Shown in pieces: positions 41,467 to 50,923 of a stretch of DNA of 64,000 nucleotides; within the stretch, counting starts at the first letter, position 1; every line of letters starts with the position of its first letter. Source of the DNA: an uncultured Alistipes sp. (GTDB taxonomy: Bacteria > Bacteroidota > Bacteroidia > Bacteroidales > Rikenellaceae); the NCBI GenBank assembly GCA_944320685.1, contig CALUIK010000005.1, positions 62,001 through 126,000 on the forward strand, given 5' to 3'. A program made the position numbers and the translations under genes. Below the pieces are notes generated by a model, which was not told where the DNA came from, searched no databases, and saw only the letters and a list, made by a program, of their open reading frames with translations.

Positions 41467-43812
41467 ATGAAGATTGCAATAAAGAATTTTCTGACCACGC
41501 TGCGGCGTTACAAAGTGGCCTCGGTGCTCAACATCGCGGGCATGACTATGGCCTTTCTGGCCTTTTATGTGATAATGTCGCAGGTATATTACGACATTAC
41601 CTACAACCGTTCGATCAAGGATTCCGACCGAACGTATATCCTGCTGACGCGCTTCGCCGAGGACTGGATAGCTCTCGCGTCGCGCGGTGTTGCCGAGAGG
41701 ACGTTCGGGTTGTGGCCCGATGTGGAGTGTTCGGGTACCATACGCAATAAAGGATTGGGGGCGGAGTATGTGTGGGTGAAACGCACTGAGTACAACTACG
41801 ATCGTTACGATTACAGGACGGCGACCATGTCGCTGCCGCTGCTCGACGTGCTGTCGTTCCGCACTGTCGAGGGCGATTTGCGGCGTCTGTCGGAGCCTGA
41901 GACCGTCATTATCTCGGAGTCGCTGGCCGAGCGTATGGGGGTGCATGCGGGCGACGATGTATATCTGCCCGACATGGATGCCAAAGAGGATGATCCCGAT
42001 GCCGGCCGCAAACCTGCGCGGCGCATGACGGTGGCGGGCGTATATGCCGATTTCGCCCCTAATACCATGATGGGTGACGTGCATATCGCGATGGATGCGG
42101 GAGACGACCATCTGACGGGCGACAAGCAGCACTGGGTGAATTACACCTACTATGTCAAGCTGCGCAAGGGAGCCTCGCCCGAGGCTTTGGCCGAGGTTTG
42201 GAAGCGTACCGAGCCGAATGTCGGCGACGATGGCGTGAGGCTGGTGCCCATCCGTGATATCTATTATTGGCAAACGCTGAAGTTCGGCACCGTAGAGCAG
42301 GGGACGAAGAGCGGCACGGCCGTGCTGTTCGGCATAGCGATGCTGATTGTTGTTGTGGCATTCATCAACTTCGTGAACTTCTTCTTTGCGATGATCCCCG
42401 TGCGTCTGCGCGCCGTAAACATCTGCAAGGTTTTCGGGGCCTCGACCGCAGCCCTGCGCTGGAACTTCCTCTTCGAGTCGGTCGGTATGGTGCTGTGCTC
42501 GCTGCTGCTGGCCCTCTACCTTATGGTCGTGGTGCAGGAGAGCTTCCTCGCGGAGTATGTGACCTGCTCGCTGGCCATGTCCGACAACCTGCCGGCGTTG
42601 GCGCTCGTGCTGGTGATAACGGTAATTATAGCGTTGGCCTCGTCGTTGTATCCGGCGTGGTACATCACCTCGTTCAATGCCTCGTTGGCCGTCAAGGGCG
42701 GCTTCGCGGGCTCGGTGACGGGACGGCGCATGCGTCTGGCGCTTACGGGGGTGCAGTTCATCATTTCGATAGCCCTCATCATAGTGTCTGCGGCCTTCTG
42801 GACGCAGTACCGCTACATGATGCGCTTCGACATGGGCTTCGACCGCGACAATGTGCTCACGTTCGAATCGACGGGCGCCATTGCAGGCCGCGGCAATGCC
42901 TTCCTGTCGTATCTGGAGAGCGACCCCGACATTGCGGCCGTCACCACGGCTTCGGACGACGTAATAGGTCTCGAGAATACGAAGAGCTGGTGGGTGGACG
43001 ACATCTTTGTCGAGGTTAGGAACTGCGACGTGCGTTATAATTTCTTCGACGTGATGGGCATTCCCCTTATCGACGGCGAGGGTTTCTCACCCTCGGACGA
43101 GAATCGCAACCGAGGTGTGGTCGTAAACCGCTATCTGGCCGAGACGCTGGATCTGCATGTGGGAGACCTGTTCACTCTGGGCCGCGTGGCGGGCATTACG
43201 GACGACGTTATGATGCACGACGTGTCGCAGAACAAACAGTTCATGGCGTGGGGCTGCGCTACGGATAACATGCGCTTTTTCTATGTGCGTGTACACGGCG
43301 GCAGCGACATAAAGCGCGTGTGCGACTTCATCCGTTCGTCGGTACGTGAGTTCGACCCTGCGGCCGACGAGCCCTCGATAGAGTTTGTCGACCAGCATGT
43401 GGCGCGCCTCTACGACCAAGTGAAACGTCAGACCGTTCTGGTGTCGTTGTTCGCGCTGCTGTCGGTGGTAATATCGCTTATGGGCGTCTTCGGTATTGTC
43501 CTCTTCGAGACGCAGCACCGCCGCCGCGAGATCGCCGTGCGCCGCGTCTTCGGCGCCTCGACCTCGGGTATCATCTGGATGCTCAACCGACGCTATGCCA
43601 TGATCGTGGCCGTATGTTTCGTTGTGGCGGCACCCGTGGCGTGGTATGTCGTCGTCCGCTGGATGGAGCGCTTCGTAAACCGTACCGACATCTCGTGGCT
43701 CATATACCTCGGTGCTCTGCTGCTGGTGCTGGCCATAACGCTGGCGCTTGTGACGCTGCGCAGCTGGCGCGCCGCAAACGAGAACCCCTCGCGCGTGCTG
43801 GGCGGCGAGTGA
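41467..43812 (+). CDS. MacB/FtsX-type ABC transporter permease 3
   Basis: A 781-residue permease starting MKIAIKNFLTTLRRYKVASV, nearly the same as permease 4 (MKIAFKNFITTLRRYKMASV). It has the usual TM-core-three-TM double module. Conserved stretches are AVNICKVFGASTAALRWNFL and SVVISLMGVFGIVLFETQHR. It ends NENPSRVLGGE. The start at 41467 is preferred because the reading frame upstream covers the 3' end of permease 2 and has no family similarity. It probably arose with permease 4 by tandem duplication. Confidence 0.92.
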   Translation: MKIAIKNFLTTLRRYKVASVLNIAGMTMAFLAFYVIMSQVYYDITYNRSIKDSDRTYILLTRFAEDWIALASRGVAERTFGLWPDVECSGTIRNKGLGAEYVWVKRTEYNYDRYDYRTATMSLPLLDVLSFRTVEGDLRRLSEPETVIISESLAERMGVHAGDDVYLPDMDAKEDDPDAGRKPARRMTVAGVYADFAPNTMMGDVHIAMDAGDDHLTGDKQHWVNYTYYVKLRKGASPEALAEVWKRTEPNVGDDGVRLVPIRDIYYWQTLKFGTVEQGTKSGTAVLFGIAMLIVVVAFINFVNFFFAMIPVRLRAVNICKVFGASTAALRWNFLFESVGMVLCSLLLALYLMVVVQESFLAEYVTCSLAMSDNLPALALVLVITVIIALASSLYPAWYITSFNASLAVKGGFAGSVTGRRMRLALTGVQFIISIALIIVSAAFWTQYRYMMRFDMGFDRDNVLTFESTGAIAGRGNAFLSYLESDPDIAAVTTASDDVIGLENTKSWWVDDIFVEVRNCDVRYNFFDVMGIPLIDGEGFSPSDENRNRGVVVNRYLAETLDLHVGDLFTLGRVAGITDDVMMHDVSQNKQFMAWGCATDNMRFFYVRVHGGSDIKRVCDFIRSSVREFDPAADEPSIEFVDQHVARLYDQVKRQTVLVSLFALLSVVISLMGVFGIVLFETQHRRREIAVRRVFGASTSGIIWMLNRRYAMIVAVCFVVAAPVAWYVVVRWMERFVNRTDISWLIYLGALLLVLAITLALVTLRSWRAANENPSRVLGGE

Positions 43813-43858
43813 CGTGGGGCGTGAGATACGGAAATAAGGAAAAATTGCAAACCGGAAT

Positions 43859-46339
43859 ATGAAAATAGCATTCAAAAACTTCATTACGACACTGCGGCGT
43901 TACAAGATGGCCTCGGTGCTCAACATCGCGGGCCTGACGCTGGCCTTCATGGCATTCTACGTGATGATGGTGCAGGTGACCTACGATTTGGGCTACAACC
44001 GCTCGATAAAGGATGCCGGCCGCATCCTGACGGTGAATGCCAACTGGGTAGGCGGCGGATTCTCGCTGACCTCGCCGCGCGCCCCCTTCGAGGCGGCGCT
44101 GGCGCAGTGTCCCGAGGTCGAGGGCAGCGCCATCATCACACGCCGCTGGGATGTTCCCGTGTGGGTTCAGGAGTCGGAGTTCAGCTTCACCGAATATGCG
44201 GCTGTGATGGACTATATATCGCTGCCGTCGCTCGACCTGCTGGGCTTCCGCACGGTGGAGGGCGACCTTCGGCAGATCGAGACCCCCAATACGGTAATCC
44301 TGCCCGAATCGCTGGCGCGGCTCTACGGAGTGCATGCCGGCGACCGTATCTTCACGAGCGACACCAAGCCCGGGGAGAAACCGCGCCCCTCGCACGAGTG
44401 GACCGTGGTGGGTATATACAAGGATTTCGCCGACAACACGCTTATGGGCGAGCCTCGTATATACAGCTACTTGGGCGACAGGGACATGAACGACACGTCG
44501 CAATATGGCTATATCTGTATGGTAAAGATGCGTGACGGGTCCGTGCCCGACAGCTTCAAGAAGGCGTGGGACGACAACATGTACCGCCAGCGCGTGGCCC
44601 GCGCACGTGAGAATGATGCCGCGCAGAGAGCCGAAAAGGGCGGCGGCGAGAGAGACAGCGACGGAGGCGGCGGGAGCGGCACGACAGCCGCCGAGACGGA
44701 TGCCCAATACGAATACCTGCGCAGCGATGTGCGCCTGACGCCGCTGACGGATGTCTATTTCGACACCTCGCTCGGCTCGGGAAAGGACCACGAGCACGGC
44801 TCGCGATCGACGATGCTGACGTGTCTGGGCATAGCCATCCTCGTGGTGGCCATAGCGCTGATAAACTTCGTCAACTTCTTCTTCGCGCTGATCCCCGTGC
44901 GGCTGCGCGCCGTCAATATCTGCAAGGTCTTCGGCGCCCCGACCCGCACACTGCGGTGGAACTTTCTCTTCGAGGCCGTGGGGCTGGTGGTGTGCGCGCT
45001 GCTGCTGACGATGTACCTCACGATCGTGCTGCCCGACACCTTCGTGGCGGAGTATGTCTCGCGGTCGCTCTCTTTGAAGGATAACCTTCCCGCCGTGCTG
45101 CTGCTCTTCGGCATAGGAGTGGTGGCGGCCCTTGCGGCGGCATTGTATCCGTCGTACTACATCACCTCGTTCAATGTCTCGCTCGCCGTCAAGAGCGGCT
45201 TCGCGGGCTCGGGTGCGGGACGCCGCCTGCGTCTTGTTCTGGCCGGGGTACAGTTCACCGTCTCGATAGCCCTTATCGTGGTGGCCGCCTGCTTCTGGCT
45301 GCAATACAGGTATATGATCAATTACGACATAGGGATCGACCGCGAAAACCTGATGAGTTTCAACCTCCCGTACAAGGATGCCGCCATGTATCCCGTATTG
45401 ACGGAGCGCATGAACGGGATGCCCGAGATCGTCGGCGTTACGGCATCGGTGGATGCCGTGGTGGGGAACGGCTCGGCCGAGGTGATACGCATGAAGTACG
45501 AGGGGCGCGATCTGGAGCTCCATTTCCGCTACGTGCGCAGCAACTTCCTCGACGTGATGGGCATAAGGCTCGCCGAGGGTGAGAACTTCACCTCCGACAT
45601 GGACAACGCCGCCACAAGATACGCCATCTTCTGCCGCAGTACCTGCCGCGAATACGGATTCTATCCGGGCTTCGTGGTGATGGCGGGCACCGAGCCGATA
45701 TGCCGCGTGATAGGTATCGTGGATGACGTGCTGGGACAGCCGCTCGACTCGAAACAGAGCAATACGGTATACTGTACGGCGTCGGAGGATCAGTGGATGG
45801 GCGACATCTATTTCCGCACGGCGGCAAATGTCGACATCCCGCGCCTGTGCGACAAGATCCGCGCCGTGGCCAAGGAGATAAATCCCGACAGCGAAGAGCT
45901 GAATATCGAGTTCGTGGACGAACTGTTGCAGCAACTCTATGAAAAGACGCAGCGCAGTGCCGCGATCATCGGCCTCTTCGCCCTGCTGGCTGTCGTAATA
46001 TCGCTTATGGGCGTCTTCGGCATCGTCCTCTTCGAGACGCAGCACCGCCGCCGCGAGATAGCGCTGCGCCGTGTGATGGGCTCGACGGTCGAGGGTATCG
46101 TCTGGATGTTCGGCCGCCATTACGTGACGATCGTGGCCGTATGTTTTGTCGTGGCGGTGCCTGTGGCGTGGTACGTTGTGAGCGAGTGGCTCAACACCTT
46201 TGCCTACCGCATTTCGACACCGTGGTGGATATTCGCAGCGGCGTTCCTGCTGGTGACGGCGCTGACGATGGCAATAGTCGTGGCGCGCTGCCGCCGCACG
46301 GCGGGTGAGAACCCTGCCCGTGTGCTGGGCGGCGAGTGA
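43859..46339 (+). CDS. MacB/FtsX-type ABC transporter permease 4
   Basis: An 826-residue paralogue of permease 3 and last gene of the operon, 46 bp after it. The same framework is visible: AVNICKVFGAPTRTLRWNFL, VVISLMGVFGIVLFETQHRR, C-terminus ENPARVLGGE. It is longer mainly because of a charged, Gly-rich insert at about residues 245-283 (EKGGGERDSDGGGGSG) within the first periplasmic core. A hairpin at 46372-46402 follows. Together with the other permeases it implies several substrates or a hetero-oligomeric transporter. Confidence 0.92.
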   Translation: MKIAFKNFITTLRRYKMASVLNIAGLTLAFMAFYVMMVQVTYDLGYNRSIKDAGRILTVNANWVGGGFSLTSPRAPFEAALAQCPEVEGSAIITRRWDVPVWVQESEFSFTEYAAVMDYISLPSLDLLGFRTVEGDLRQIETPNTVILPESLARLYGVHAGDRIFTSDTKPGEKPRPSHEWTVVGIYKDFADNTLMGEPRIYSYLGDRDMNDTSQYGYICMVKMRDGSVPDSFKKAWDDNMYRQRVARARENDAAQRAEKGGGERDSDGGGGSGTTAAETDAQYEYLRSDVRLTPLTDVYFDTSLGSGKDHEHGSRSTMLTCLGIAILVVAIALINFVNFFFALIPVRLRAVNICKVFGAPTRTLRWNFLFEAVGLVVCALLLTMYLTIVLPDTFVAEYVSRSLSLKDNLPAVLLLFGIGVVAALAAALYPSYYITSFNVSLAVKSGFAGSGAGRRLRLVLAGVQFTVSIALIVVAACFWLQYRYMINYDIGIDRENLMSFNLPYKDAAMYPVLTERMNGMPEIVGVTASVDAVVGNGSAEVIRMKYEGRDLELHFRYVRSNFLDVMGIRLAEGENFTSDMDNAATRYAIFCRSTCREYGFYPGFVVMAGTEPICRVIGIVDDVLGQPLDSKQSNTVYCTASEDQWMGDIYFRTAANVDIPRLCDKIRAVAKEINPDSEELNIEFVDELLQQLYEKTQRSAAIIGLFALLAVVISLMGVFGIVLFETQHRRREIALRRVMGSTVEGIVWMFGRHYVTIVAVCFVVAVPVAWYVVSEWLNTFAYRISTPWWIFAAAFLLVTALTMAIVVARCRRTAGENPARVLGGE

Positions 46340-46371
46340 TGCCGCGGCTATATGTAAAAGTTGTTTATGGA

Positions 46372-46402
46372 GAGAGGGGCGCGAACGGTTCGCGTCCCTC
46401 TC
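46372..46402. terminator. Hairpin between the permease operon and a convergent GH43 gene
   Basis: A 15-bp stem (46372-46386 with 46388-46402, a few central bases forming the loop) with one mismatched pair, followed by GGTTTAT. It is placed between convergent genes. Confidence 0.65.
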
Positions 46403-46430
46403 GGTTTATCGGTGGTGTATGTCTGCCGCA

Positions 46431-48134
46431 CTATTTGCACGCTGCGTCGTTTGCCGTGGTGGCGTAGAGGCCGATCATGGCGCCGGTGAAGCCCCCCGCG
46501 ACGTTCGTCGAGAGGATGTCGCCCGATACGGTTGCAAGGTCGGTGTACTCACCGCCGCGTCCGGCATAGCTGAAGGTGTATTTGTCACCATCGGCGCTTA
46601 CGCGCAGGCCCACGGGCAGGCGGTCTCCGATCTCGGCCGAGGCGACGGTCTCCGACTTGCCGCGCGCCGTACGTTGGAGTACGATGCAGGTTTTCTCACC
46701 GCACTTCGTCACGCCGAAGACGTAGTTGAACGCCTCGCTCTGGTAGCATACCATGCCCGCAAGGTCGCCCTGCGTGCGGGGCACGTAGTAGAGCGTCGTC
46801 GAGGCGGTGAAGCGGTTGTGCTGCTGGCGGTAGAAGAGCGTCGACGTGGGACGCGGGGCCTTGATGTTCACGTCGAAGGGCTTTATCTCAAGGCCGTGCT
46901 CGCCCACCGTGGCGAAGTGCTCACGTGCGCCGCGCACACCCACCCAGCGCATGTCGAGCTCGGGCGACGTGAAGTCATCGCTGAAGGTGAAGTTGCCGTT
47001 GGGCATGAATCCGTCCTCGCCGCAGCGGTTCTCGGCACCCGCGGGCATCTTGAGCTTGGGCTTCAGGGGTTCCATGCCGCCTTCGAAGACGGGGAAGGTG
47101 CCGCTCCAGTCGACAGGCAGGATGAAGGTCTCGCGGCCCGTGTTGACGCGGTTGGCCTCGTTGGGGCGTATGGCGAGGAAGACGCCCCAGTACTTGCCGT
47201 CGGGGCCCTCCACAAGGTCGGCATGGCCCGCCCAGTCGACCTTGTTCTGCCGGTCGGCCGGCAGGTGGCGCTGCGACAGTATGGGGTTCTCGGGTGCGGG
47301 GGTGAAGGGCCCCTTGGGGCTGTCCGAGATGAATATCACCTCGCTGTGCCAGCCTCCCGTGCCGCCCTCGGCGCACATGAGGTAGTATTTGCCGTCCTTC
47401 TTGTAGAGGTGCGGCGCCTCGATCCAGATGGGTTTCTTCGAGAGGTCGACGCCGCCGTTGACGATCACCTTGTCGCTGCCCTTGACGACTTGGTCCTTCT
47501 CGGTGTCGTACTCCCATACCTTGATCACGCGGTGACCTTCGTAGAGAGGTTTCTCGGGACCGTCGTTGTGGACGATGTAGGCCTTGCCGTCATCGTCGAA
47601 GAAGAGGTCGGGGTCTATGCCCGCAAAGTCGAGTTTGATAGGGTCGCTCCATCCTTGGGCGGGATCCTTCGTCTTTACGACCATGTTGCCGATACCGCCG
47701 GCGAACTGCGTCGTGATCATGTAGAAGGTGTCGTTGTGGGGGTTGTAGCGTATGGTGGGGGCGTAGATGCCGGCGCTGATGCCCGTATCCTCTACCTTGA
47801 GCTGCGAGGCGCGGTCCAGAACGTGGCCTATCTGGCGCCAGTTCACAAGATCGGTCGAGTGGAAGATGGGCACGCCCGGGTTGATGGCGAATGACGAGCA
47901 TACCACGTAGTAGTCGCCGCCCTTGCGGCAGATGCTCGGGTCGGGATAGCAGCCCTGAAGGATGGGGGTGTAGAACTCGTCCTCGCCGAGGGGGTTCTGC
48001 TCATAGACTGCGTCGGCACCCGTGTACTTGAAGTTGCTGAAGACGGGAATGCCGGCCTCGGGGGTGAAGCCGCCGCACGAGATGGCGGACAGCGCACACG
48101 TTACCGATACCATTAGAGATAGGAGTTTTTTCAT
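46431..48134 (-). CDS. GH43 glycosidase with C-terminal beta-sandwich domain, putative lipoprotein
   Basis: A 567-residue exported enzyme. The signal ends LSAISC, a lipobox with Cys20, so it is probably a surface or periplasmic lipoprotein. The five-bladed propeller shows the GH43 triad contexts CYPDPSICRKG (base Asp), GIDPDLFFDDDGKAYI (pKa Asp) and IWIEAPHLYKKDGKYY (acid Glu). The C-terminal half from FSDDFTSPELDMRWVG is the XynB-type beta-sandwich seen in beta-xylosidase and alpha-L-arabinofuranosidase members. It is divergent from the GH95-GH43-GH97-GH43 operon. The start at 48134 is chosen for the signal peptide. Confidence 0.9.
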   Translation of the reverse strand: MKKLLSLMVSVTCALSAISCGGFTPEAGIPVFSNFKYTGADAVYEQNPLGEDEFYTPILQGCYPDPSICRKGGDYYVVCSSFAINPGVPIFHSTDLVNWRQIGHVLDRASQLKVEDTGISAGIYAPTIRYNPHNDTFYMITTQFAGGIGNMVVKTKDPAQGWSDPIKLDFAGIDPDLFFDDDGKAYIVHNDGPEKPLYEGHRVIKVWEYDTEKDQVVKGSDKVIVNGGVDLSKKPIWIEAPHLYKKDGKYYLMCAEGGTGGWHSEVIFISDSPKGPFTPAPENPILSQRHLPADRQNKVDWAGHADLVEGPDGKYWGVFLAIRPNEANRVNTGRETFILPVDWSGTFPVFEGGMEPLKPKLKMPAGAENRCGEDGFMPNGNFTFSDDFTSPELDMRWVGVRGAREHFATVGEHGLEIKPFDVNIKAPRPTSTLFYRQQHNRFTASTTLYYVPRTQGDLAGMVCYQSEAFNYVFGVTKCGEKTCIVLQRTARGKSETVASAEIGDRLPVGLRVSADGDKYTFSYAGRGGEYTDLATVSGDILSTNVAGGFTGAMIGLYATTANDAACK

Positions 48135-48447
48135 AGTCGCGTTGTATTTAGTTTCGGTTAAGTTCGTATGGTTTTCCGGCGCCTGCATGACGCTTTCGGA
48201 GAGGAGGCGCGGGGCGCGAATGTTCCCATATCCAATCGGTTCGCAATGTTCGTAAAAAAATGCGACATATCCAAGTAATGGTACGGCGGGCCGTATCGCT
48301 TATGATTATTCCGACGCTAAGGTGTTGCTATTTCGCATAAATAGAATAACTTTGTAATGCGTCGGCGTGTCGGAATCGCCCGCAAAAAAAAATCGAGGGG
48401 ACGATTTGAAAGTTACTCCGTCGTCGGATTTCGCAATATTTTTAGTT
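48135..48447. other. Divergent control region between GH43 and GH95 genes, with direct repeats
   Basis: A 313-bp interval. AATGTTC occurs at 48219-48225 and 48245-48251; CATATCCAA occurs at 48227-48235 and 48266-48274. The pairs are candidate binding sites for a CAZyme regulator. The GH95 promoter is at 48325-48354. No gene is apparent. Confidence 0.5.
48325..48354 (+). promoter_or_regulatory. Predicted promoter of the GH95-GH43-GH97-GH43 operon
   Basis: TTG (48325-48327), 19 nt, TAACTTTG (48347-48354). The leader to the ATG at 48448 would be about 88 nt. Confidence 0.75.
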
Positions 48448-50904
48448 ATGATGAAACATTTACGTATAGTAGGGGCTGTAGTCCTGTCGATGCTGACGTT
48501 CCGCGCTGCGGCGGACGGCGCTGCTGAATTGAAATTGCGTTATTCGGCTCCTGCCGCCACGTGGTGGGAGGCGTTGCCGTTGGGCAACTCTCACCTCGGC
48601 GCCATGATTTACGGCGGCGTCGGCAGCGAGCAGATAGACCTCAACGAGGAGACATTCTGGGCCGGATCGCCGCATAACAACAACCGCGAGGGGGCGAGCC
48701 ACCATCTCGACGAGGTGCGGCGTCTCATATTCGAGGGCCGTACGTCCGATGCCCGCGCCATGATCGACGCGCAGTTCTTCACGCCGCATCACGGCATGCG
48801 CTATCTGCCTCTGGGCACATTTAGGTTCGACTTCGCCCATGGCGACAAGGCCGGAAGCTACAGCCGTTCGCTGAACCTGCGCGACGCCGTAGCGTCGACG
48901 GCTTACGAGGCCGGCGGCGTCCGTTACAGCCGTACGGCCTTCACTTCGTTCTCGGACAATGTGCTGGTCGTGCGTTTTGAGGCCGGCAAGGCGGGGGCCC
49001 TGTCGTTCGACATGTCGTACTCGTGCCCGCTGGAGTATAAGGCTGAAGCCGTCGGCGACGAGTTGACGGTAGAGTGCGCGGGAGTCGAACAGGAGGGTAT
49101 TCCCGCCGCGTTGAAGGCCGTGGCCGTGGCCCGTGTTGTCACCGACGGCGAGGTGTCGGCAGCAGGGGAGCGGCTGTGCGTGAAGGGTGCCGCGACGGCG
49201 ACTATATATATATCCGCGGCGACGAATTTCGTCCGTTACGACGATGTGTCGGGCGATGCGCACGCAAAGGTAGAGGCGGCTTTGGAAGAGGCCTGCGCCA
49301 AGAGCTACGGTGATCTGTTGGCGGAGCACCGTGACATATACGGGCGACAGTTCGGCCGCGTGGAACTGTCGTTGCCCGAGAGCCAAAATGCGGCGCTCGA
49401 CACCGACCGCCGTGTGGCTGCCTTCAACGAGGGGAACGATCCCTCGCTGCCTGCGCTGCTGTTCCAGTTCGGCCGTTATCTGCTTATAAGTTCGTCGCAG
49501 CCAGGAGGACAGCCCGCCACGCTGCAGGGCATATGGAACCGTGAGAAGAACGCCCCGTGGGACAGCAAGTACACGATAAACATAAACACCGAGATGAACT
49601 ATTGGCCGGCCGAGGTTACCAACCTTGCCGAGACGCACGAGCCGTTGTTCCGCATGGTGGAGGAGCTCTCGCATACGGGACGGTCGACGGCACGCGAACT
49701 CTACGGCGCCCGCGGCTGGGTGACGCACCACAATACCGACCTGTGGCGTATTACGGGCCCCGTCGACTATGCCGAGACGGGCATGTGGCCCAACGGCGGG
49801 GCGTGGCTGGCGCAACATCTGTGGCAGCACTATCTGTTTACAGGCGACAAGGAGTTCCTGCGCCGCTGCTATCCCGTGCTTAAGGGCACGGCCGACTTTT
49901 ACCTTACGGCGCTGACGGAGCATCCGGCATACGGGTGGATGGTGACGGCACCTTCGGTGTCGCCTGAGCATGGCCCCAACGGGGTGGCGATAACGGCCGG
50001 CTGCACGATGGACAACCAGATAGCGTTCGACGCCTTGAGCAGCACGCTGCGGGCGTGCGAGACGCTGGGCGGGAACCGCAAATATGCCGACTCGCTGCGC
50101 CGCATGATCGTCCGCCTCGCCCCGATGCGCATAGGCCGCCACAACCAGCTTCAGGAGTGGTTGGAGGATCTGGACGACCCGCGCGACCAGCACCGCCATA
50201 TATCGCACCTTTACGGGCTCTATCCGAGCAATCAGATCTCGCCATACAGCCATCCGCTGCTGTTCGAGGCGGCGAAGCAGACGCTGCTGCAGCGCGGCGA
50301 TATGGCCACCGGCTGGAGCATAGGCTGGAAGATCAACTTCTGGGCCCGCATGCAGGACGGGAACCATGCCTACCGTATCATTAGGAACATGCTTAACCTG
50401 CTGCCGAACGACGGCGTCATAGGCCGATACGGCGCGGGACGAACATATCCCAACCTCTTTTGCGCGCACCCTCCGTTCCAGATCGACGGTAACTTCGGGT
50501 TCACGGCAGGCGTTGCCGAGATGCTGTTGCAGAGCCACGACGGGGCGGTGCATCTTCTGCCCGCGCTACCCGACGCGTGGGGCGAGCGCGGCAGTGTCAA
50601 GGGGCTCGTCGCGCGCGGCGGCTTCGTCGTGGATATGGAGTGGAGAGACGGGGGACTGTCCCGTACGGTGGTGACGTCGCGTGCGGGCGGGGTGCTGCGG
50701 CTGCGTTCGTATGTACCCCTGACGGGGCGCGGCCTGAAGCCGGCCAAGGGCAGATGCCCGAACGAACTGTTCGCTCCTGCCGATATAGCTGAACCTCTGG
50801 TGTCGGAGGAGCTGGCCGCGCCGAAGAGCCCCGAGTTGCGGAAGGTATATGAATACGACATAAAGACAAAGGCCGGGGAACAATATGTCTTCACGGCAGA
50901 GTAA
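48448..50904 (+). CDS. GH95 family glycosidase (alpha-L-fucosidase/alpha-L-galactosidase type)
   Basis: An 818-residue secreted inverting glycosidase with a signal peptide ([14 protein letters not shown]). It has the N-terminal beta-sandwich ([20 protein letters not shown]), the catalytic Asn pair in [18 protein letters not shown], and the late Asp in [17 protein letters not shown], as in characterised 1,2-alpha-L-fucosidase. GH95 also contains alpha-L-galactosidases acting on complex arabinoxylan. Beside GH43 and GH97 enzymes the latter is attractive, but the sequence does not decide. ATG at 48451 is an equal start. It lies 19 bp before the next GH43. Confidence 0.93.
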   Translation: MMKHLRIVGAVVLSMLTFRAAADGAAELKLRYSAPAATWWEALPLGNSHLGAMIYGGVGSEQIDLNEETFWAGSPHNNNREGASHHLDEVRRLIFEGRTSDARAMIDAQFFTPHHGMRYLPLGTFRFDFAHGDKAGSYSRSLNLRDAVASTAYEAGGVRYSRTAFTSFSDNVLVVRFEAGKAGALSFDMSYSCPLEYKAEAVGDELTVECAGVEQEGIPAALKAVAVARVVTDGEVSAAGERLCVKGAATATIYISAATNFVRYDDVSGDAHAKVEAALEEACAKSYGDLLAEHRDIYGRQFGRVELSLPESQNAALDTDRRVAAFNEGNDPSLPALLFQFGRYLLISSSQPGGQPATLQGIWNREKNAPWDSKYTININTEMNYWPAEVTNLAETHEPLFRMVEELSHTGRSTARELYGARGWVTHHNTDLWRITGPVDYAETGMWPNGGAWLAQHLWQHYLFTGDKEFLRRCYPVLKGTADFYLTALTEHPAYGWMVTAPSVSPEHGPNGVAITAGCTMDNQIAFDALSSTLRACETLGGNRKYADSLRRMIVRLAPMRIGRHNQLQEWLEDLDDPRDQHRHISHLYGLYPSNQISPYSHPLLFEAAKQTLLQRGDMATGWSIGWKINFWARMQDGNHAYRIIRNMLNLLPNDGVIGRYGAGRTYPNLFCAHPPFQIDGNFGFTAGVAEMLLQSHDGAVHLLPALPDAWGERGSVKGLVARGGFVVDMEWRDGGLSRTVVTSRAGGVLRLRSYVPLTGRGLKPAKGRCPNELFAPADIAEPLVSEELAAPKSPELRKVYEYDIKTKAGEQYVFTAE

Positions 50905-50923
50905 CGGTATAACAGGAAAGACG

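Noticed and set aside
43700..46120. 806-codon minus-strand frame over permease 4
   Set aside because: Antisense shadow of an intact FtsX-type permease.
48460..50553. 697-codon frame antisense to GH95
   Set aside because: Shadow frame; the GH95 protein on the plus strand is complete with catalytic motifs.
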